Source: Leucobacter insecticola (GTDB lineage: Bacteria; Actinomycetota; Actinomycetes; Actinomycetales; Microbacteriaceae). From it: a stretch of DNA of 64,000 nucleotides. Shown here piece after piece: positions 60,330 through 64,000 of this stretch. The position numbers and the translations under genes are program-made. Location of the stretch: assembly GCF_011382965.1 (NCBI RefSeq), contig NZ_CP049934.1, positions 1,302,001-1,366,000 of the forward strand, written 5' to 3'. Position 1 is the stretch's first letter; every line of letters begins with the position of its first letter. The notes beneath the pieces are model-generated. The model was not told where the DNA came from. It was given only the letters and a program-made list of their open reading frames with translations, and searched no databases.

Positions 60330-60632
60330 GTGCCGCGATCCCGAAGTGCTGATTTGCGGTGTGTCGTGGTCGCTGGTGTTGCGCGTATTGGGCGGAGCTT
60401 GGGTGTGCATCTGATTTTGGCGACGCAGAAGCCGGCTGGTGTGGTGAATGATCAGATTGAGGCGAACTCGACGTCGAAGATCGCACTCAAGATGGCGAGT
60501 GAGCAGGACTCGAACGAGTTGCTGAAGACCACGGATGCGGCGCATATTACGAACCCTGGCCGTGGCCATTTGAAGGTCGGTCAGAAGTGCAGAGAATCAT
60601 CCTTCGCCCGCAAGATACCGGTCGCGCGGTGA
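60330..60632 (+). pseudogene. Remnant of an EssC/EccC-type FtsK-SpoIIIE ATPase
   Basis: The open 100-residue frame holds a readable FtsK/SpoIIIE piece: [20 protein letters not shown], then [19 protein letters not shown] and [20 protein letters not shown]. This matches the C-terminal ATPase of type VII secretion EssC better than cell-division FtsK. The preceding residues resemble a Walker-B strand (LRCVVV) joined directly to the ARIGRS segment, suggesting an internal deletion. There is no Walker A motif, and the frame degenerates after HLKVGQ. It is a decayed fragment with no intact T7SS neighbours. Confidence 0.65.
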
Positions 60633-60696
60633 GCACCTCGTTGTTGCAGCGGCAGAGAGGTGCCCGTTTTTTTTGGGGGTGCCCCTATGTTGTTTG

Positions 60697-61914
60697 TCAA
60701 GCGGCGAGGGCGGTTTCTGATTGGGTTCGTGGCTGGTAGAGGCTGCCGGTTCTGATCATTGCGTGGAGGACGTCGCAGCGGCGCCTCGCCAGTGCGATGA
60801 GTGCTTGGTTATGGCGTTTGCCTTGCGCGATCTTCCGGTCGTAGTAGGCCCGTGATTCGGGATCTCGGAGCGCTGCAAACGCGGAAAGAAACATTGCACG
60901 TTTCAGGACCTTGTTGCCGCGCTTTGAGGGGTGTTCGCCGCGGATCGAGGTGCCGGATCGGCGGGTGACGGGCGCGAGCCCGGCGTAAGACGCGAGGTGC
61001 CCGGCCGTGGGGAAATGTTTCCCGACGATCTCGGTGAGGAGTCTGGCTGCGGTCCTGACGCCGACTCCCGGCATACTCGTCAGGACCGGGTGAAGAGGGT
61101 GCGCTTCCACGATCTTCTCAACCTCGGACGCGATATCGGTGCGTTGCTGGCGGAGTTCGCTGAGTTGCTTCGCGAGCCGTGGCAGCACGATACTCGCGGC
61201 GTTCGTGCCGGTGACCGTCACGGTCTGTTGATCGAGGGCGTCGAAGATCTCCTGCGCCCATGCCCCGCCCTTGCGCGGGGCACGCTTGAGGAGCCTGGCC
61301 GCGACGCGCTTCTGCCCGGCTCGGCGCAACTCACCCGGTGATGGGTAACGCTGCAGCACATCGAGGATCGCGGGATGATCCAGACGCGGCCCGAGTACCC
61401 GTTCCAGGGTGGGATGGATCTGGGTGAGGAGACCTCGAACGCGGTTGGAGACTTGCGTGATTTGCGCGGCAAGATCATCATCGAAGCCACACAGCATCGA
61501 GAGTTCCGCGATCTGCTCATCGGCGACTTTGATCGATCGCAGAGTTGAGGGCATCGTGCGGGCGGTCTCCGCGATGATGAACGCGTCCCGTGCGTCGGTC
61601 TTCGCTTCACCGGGGTGGAGGTCAGCGACGCGGCGCATCGTGAGGCCGGGGAGATACCCGACGAGCACACCATGCGCTTGCGCGACGGCGACGGGGAGCG
61701 CCCCGATCGTGGCGGGCTGGTCAACGACCAGCAGAGCGGGGCCGTGCTCAGCGAGTTGATCTAGCACCGATATGATCTTGGCTTCGGTGTTCGGGAGCGG
61801 CTTGTCGTAGAGCTTCTTCCCGTCGCGGGTGAGCGCGACCGCGTGATGCTCGCTCTTGCCGACATCGAGGCCGATGAAGACCGCGACGTCGTCGTAGTGC
61901 TCAATGCTGTTCAA
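60697..61914 (-). CDS. IS110-family transposase (DEDD recombinase)
   Basis: A 405-aa IS110 recombinase, full length. The N-terminal RuvC-like domain begins FIGLDVGKSEHHAVAL with the first Asp, then LLVVDQPATIGALPVAVA in place of the more common Glu motif, and EAKTDARDAFIIAETAR with the last two Asp. The C-terminal Tnp_20 domain has TSMPGVGVRTAARLLTEIVG (helix-hairpin-helix), ASYAGLAPVTRRSGTS and the catalytic Ser region. TTG start with GGAGGAA upstream. The upstream noncoding region suggests a bridge-RNA type element. Confidence 0.93.
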   Translation of the reverse strand: MNSIEHYDDVAVFIGLDVGKSEHHAVALTRDGKKLYDKPLPNTEAKIISVLDQLAEHGPALLVVDQPATIGALPVAVAQAHGVLVGYLPGLTMRRVADLHPGEAKTDARDAFIIAETARTMPSTLRSIKVADEQIAELSMLCGFDDDLAAQITQVSNRVRGLLTQIHPTLERVLGPRLDHPAILDVLQRYPSPGELRRAGQKRVAARLLKRAPRKGGAWAQEIFDALDQQTVTVTGTNAASIVLPRLAKQLSELRQQRTDIASEVEKIVEAHPLHPVLTSMPGVGVRTAARLLTEIVGKHFPTAGHLASYAGLAPVTRRSGTSIRGEHPSKRGNKVLKRAMFLSAFAALRDPESRAYYDRKIAQGKRHNQALIALARRRCDVLHAMIRTGSLYQPRTQSETALAA

Positions 61915-62014
61915 GGGGTGTTCCTCCGTCCTGCTTGTATGTGTTCGGCAGTCAGGTGGCGGTAGGCGTCGGCATCCACGTTACGAACGACCCTGCCCCG
62001 ATATGCGCGGCTGT

Positions 62015-62160
62015 GGTCTTGCCCCTATCAGCGATCACCGACCGCCAGACCGGAGGTCGGTGACAACACCCCCAGATCATTGGTACGACAGGGGGCAACA
62101 ATCATGCCGGCCCCGGCTGGCTGCCTCACTCCTCATCCTCGCGGATCAGGAGCTACGAAC
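62015..62160 (-). ncRNA. Candidate IS110 bridge RNA region
   Basis: In characterised IS110-group elements a structured bridge RNA is encoded in the noncoding end upstream of the recombinase. The corresponding stretch here folds: TCACCGACC (62035-62043) with GGTCGGTGA (62055-62063), a perfect 9-bp stem with an 11-nt loop, enclosed by TTGCCCCT (62019-62026) with GGGGGCAA (62091-62098). The stretch 62064-62090 remains single-stranded. The exact ends and expression are unknown. Confidence 0.4.
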
Positions 62161-62328
62161 AAAGTAACGGGGGGCTGGTGAGCTGGCGGTGGGGGAGCGT
62201 GCATCGTTATCTGTTTTACATCGGCTACACCCTCAATTACGAAGAGCCCCTAAACTTGTGTTTTGTCTGTGCGCGACCCGCGGAAGTACGAGGGGGTCGT
62301 GTCCGAACCGGCATGCCGCCCTCACCCA

Positions 62329-63639
62329 ATGAAGGATTACGTGGACCTGCTCCGTAAGTTTCCCCTGCTCGGCTGGATCATCGTCGCCATTGTGCTTGGT
62401 ATTTTGCTCGGCCCAATTGTGCCTGTCTGGCTCGGCGGAGTGTTCCTGACCTACAACTCCATCTTTTCGGGCTTTCTGGGCTTTGCGGTTCCGCTGATCA
62501 TCCTGGGCCTGGTGACGCCCGCGATCGCCGAGCTCGGCCGCGGTGCAGGCAAATGGTTAGGGCTGACTGCCGCGATTGCTTACGGGTCGACGTTGCTCGC
62601 CGGCTTGCTCGCCTACTGGGTTAGCATGTGGCTGTTTCGCGGCGCGATGGCGGGTGGCGAGCTCGGGTCGATCACCGAAGACGGTGGCTCAGGCTTTGCA
62701 CCGTACTTTACGCTCGTGACGGCCGCAGGTGATTCGCCGACATCGATCGTGCTGAAACCGGTGATTGACGTAATGAGTGCGCTGGTGCTGGCGTTTGTAG
62801 TCGGGATCGGGCTTACGGCCTTTCGCAGCCGCGTTGTGTTTCGCGGTGCCGTTGAGTTTCGCACCATTATCGAGTCGCTGATTCGGCGTATCCTGGTGCC
62901 CGCGCTGCCACTGTTCATTTTCGGGATCTTCCTGGACCTGTCCGCGAGCGGGTCAGCGGTCACGGTGGTGTCGAAGTTCCTGCTCGTCGTCGTCGTGTCG
63001 TTCGCGTTGACGCTGGTCGTTCTGCTGATTCAGTACAGCATCGCCGGGGCGATGGCGCGTACGAACCCGTTGCGCGCGCTGTGGAACATGCGCGATGCAT
63101 ACTTCACGGCGCTCGGCACGTCGTCGTCGGCAGCGACGATTCCGGTGACGCTAGCGTCAACGAAGAAGAACGGGGTCAGTGACGCGGTTGCAGGGTTCGT
63201 GGTGCCGCTGTGCGCGACGATTCACCTGTCAGGCTCGATGGTCAAGATCACGGCGTTCTCGATCGCGGTACTTCTGCTCACAGGCGGCGACGTGTCCTTC
63301 GGTTCGTACTTCCCGTTCATCTTGATGCTTGGCATCATGATGATTGCCGCGCCGGGCGTGCCCGGTGGCGCGATTGCAGCCGCGGCCGGTCTTCTCGTGC
63401 AGATGCTCGGGTTTGGTGAGGCTGAGGTGGGCATCATGTTTGCTGCCTACATTGCCCTCGACAGTTTCGGCACCGCGACCAACGTGACTGGCGACGGTGC
63501 AATCGCGATGATCATGAATACGATCACTCGCGGACGCCTGGGTGACCAATCGCAAGACGAATCAGACGAGGTTGTTGAGCTCGCTGATGGCACGGTCGAT
63601 CGTGGTCACTCGGCCGATACTGCTGCGCCGACGGCGTAG
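62329..63639 (+). CDS. Dicarboxylate/amino acid:cation symporter (DAACS family)
   Basis: A 436-aa polytopic transporter with about eight hydrophobic segments and two re-entrant hairpins. Family features are TALGTSSSAATIPVTLASTK (serine-rich hairpin), CATIHLSGSMVKIT and a late AAYIALDSFGTATNVTGDGA with the conserved Asn-Asp substrate/ion site. It resembles SstT/GltT-type serine/threonine or glutamate uptake systems; the solute is not deducible. ATG 62329 is chosen, although GTG 62341 has a better-spaced GAAGG. The 158 bp before it after the IS end hold nothing recognisable. Confidence 0.85.
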   Translation: MKDYVDLLRKFPLLGWIIVAIVLGILLGPIVPVWLGGVFLTYNSIFSGFLGFAVPLIILGLVTPAIAELGRGAGKWLGLTAAIAYGSTLLAGLLAYWVSMWLFRGAMAGGELGSITEDGGSGFAPYFTLVTAAGDSPTSIVLKPVIDVMSALVLAFVVGIGLTAFRSRVVFRGAVEFRTIIESLIRRILVPALPLFIFGIFLDLSASGSAVTVVSKFLLVVVVSFALTLVVLLIQYSIAGAMARTNPLRALWNMRDAYFTALGTSSSAATIPVTLASTKKNGVSDAVAGFVVPLCATIHLSGSMVKITAFSIAVLLLTGGDVSFGSYFPFILMLGIMMIAAPGVPGGAIAAAAGLLVQMLGFGEAEVGIMFAAYIALDSFGTATNVTGDGAIAMIMNTITRGRLGDQSQDESDEVVELADGTVDRGHSADTAAPTA

Positions 63640-63692
63640 AGTCGACGCGGTGCTTGCTCAACCGCCAGTCTCTAGTCAGCCGGGAGCATGTC

Positions 63693-64000
63693 TCAGCACC
63701 GCTCCGCGAGTAGTGCCGTGTGGGCGTCTCCCACACGGGTGAGGAACAGCGTGGCGTGGTTCTCGCCCCGCAGCTTGAGTCGGGTGCGGAGCGCCGCCGG
63801 ATCCACGTTGGCGCCGCGCTTCTTGATCTCCAGCGAGCCGATGCCGCGGTCAGAAAGGGCACGGCGCAGTTCCTTCTCCTTAGCTGGCAGCACCTCCAGG
63901 ATCCGAAAGGCCTGTGCAAACGGGGTCCAGACGTGGCGATTCGAGGTCATGTAGGCGATGCCCTCGCTGAGCATCCCCGCATCGATTCGGCGCGCGAGTT
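63693..64000 (-). CDS. THUMP-like/SAM-methyltransferase C-terminal part (runs off the window)
   Basis: The C-terminal 100 or so residues of a larger minus-strand gene. The frame is open to the window edge, so the start is outside. The section LEIKKRGANVDPAALRTRLK and LRGENHATLFLTRVGDAHTA match the THUMP-like C-terminal domain found behind actinobacterial class I SAM methyltransferases. The true function depends on the missing N-terminal part. Confidence 0.65.
   Translation of the reverse strand, partial: LARRIDAGMLSEGIAYMTSNRHVWTPFAQAFRILEVLPAKEKELRRALSDRGIGSLEIKKRGANVDPAALRTRLKLRGENHATLFLTRVGDAHTALLAERC

Larger units (their letters stand above)
60660..62165 (-). mobile_element. IS110-family insertion sequence (ends approximate)
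   Basis: Contains the recombinase gene 60697-61914 and a 250-bp noncoding region at its 5' side (61915-62165 on the plus strand). IS110 elements have no terminal inverted repeats, so the ends cannot be fixed here. The eight-T run at 60666-60673 and the 9-mer TGCCCCTAT at 60680 and 62020 are possible landmarks. It has inserted next to the EssC remnant in the accessory region. Confidence 0.6.

Noticed and set aside
60633..60673. GCACCTC/GAGGTGC followed by eight T as a terminator
   Set aside because: The stem is only 7 bp with a loop of about 17 nt and two bases before the T run; it may instead be part of an IS end, so it is not listed as a terminator.
1..64000. tRNA, rRNA and CRISPR elements
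   Set aside because: No cloverleaf, rRNA segment or regularly spaced repeat-spacer pattern was recognised in the intergenic regions.

Overview
The window is high-GC chromosomal DNA from an actinobacterium, most likely of the family Microbacteriaceae (Leucobacter-like; inferred, no search was run). The grounds are a mycothione reductase gene, actinobacterial gene order (rpoB-rpoC; rpsL-rpsG-fusA-tuf; the S10/spc/alpha ribosomal clusters; alr-tsaE-tsaB-rimI-tsaD), frequent GTG/TTG starts, and promoter elements such as TATAGT and TAGGGT. Almost all of it is core housekeeping DNA.

Layout. 1-8.8 kb: a compatible-solute binding lipoprotein, mycothione reductase, and small metabolic, repair and membrane genes (TfoX-like, two Nudix-fold proteins, nitrilase-fold amidase, TauE/SafE exporter, SprT-like protease, spermidine-synthase-like protein, PAP2 phosphatase, GDPD-type membrane protein). 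8.8-16.7 kb: rpoB and rpoC with promoter and terminator. 16.8-18.9 kb: three poorly known genes, two frameshifted. 19.0-23.8 kb: str operon. 23.9-26.8 kb: two envelope-glycan genes (CapD/FlaA1-like and WecA-like). 26.8-27.4 kb: a palindrome-rich gap. 27.4-36.9 kb: S10 and spc operons (rpsJ to rplO). 37.0-43.1 kb: secY-adk-map-infA-rpmJ-rpsM-rpsK-rpoA-rplQ. 43.1-46.5 kb: an AbiEi-like/nuclease-fold gene flanked by GGACCGC palindromes, then an OatA-like acyltransferase. 46.6-57.1 kb: truA, rplM-rpsI-glmM, coaA, glmS-acpS-alr and the t6A genes. 57.2-62.2 kb: accessory DNA with a DUF4190 protein, hairpin repeats, a DUF222-HNH (13E12-type) gene, an AT-richer lipoprotein, an EssC/FtsK remnant and an IS110 element. 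62.3-64 kb: a dicarboxylate/amino-acid symporter and the end of a methyltransferase-like gene.

Three results stand out. (1) Six genes (mtr, a membrane gene at 17.8 kb, a hypothetical at 18.3 kb, rplO, truA, rimI) each lack exactly one base in a G or C run. The shared direction and the essential genes hit point to homopolymer under-calling, not pseudogenization. (2) RpoB has Asn at the position of E. coli His526 in the rifampicin pocket. (3) The IS110 element has a structured ~250-bp leader beside its recombinase gene that could encode a bridge RNA, including a 9-mer shared with the opposite end. Smaller leads are a possible solo AbiEi/nuclease system inside palindromic flanks and diverged hairpin repeats next to the DUF222-HNH gene.

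No tRNA, rRNA or CRISPR array was recognised.
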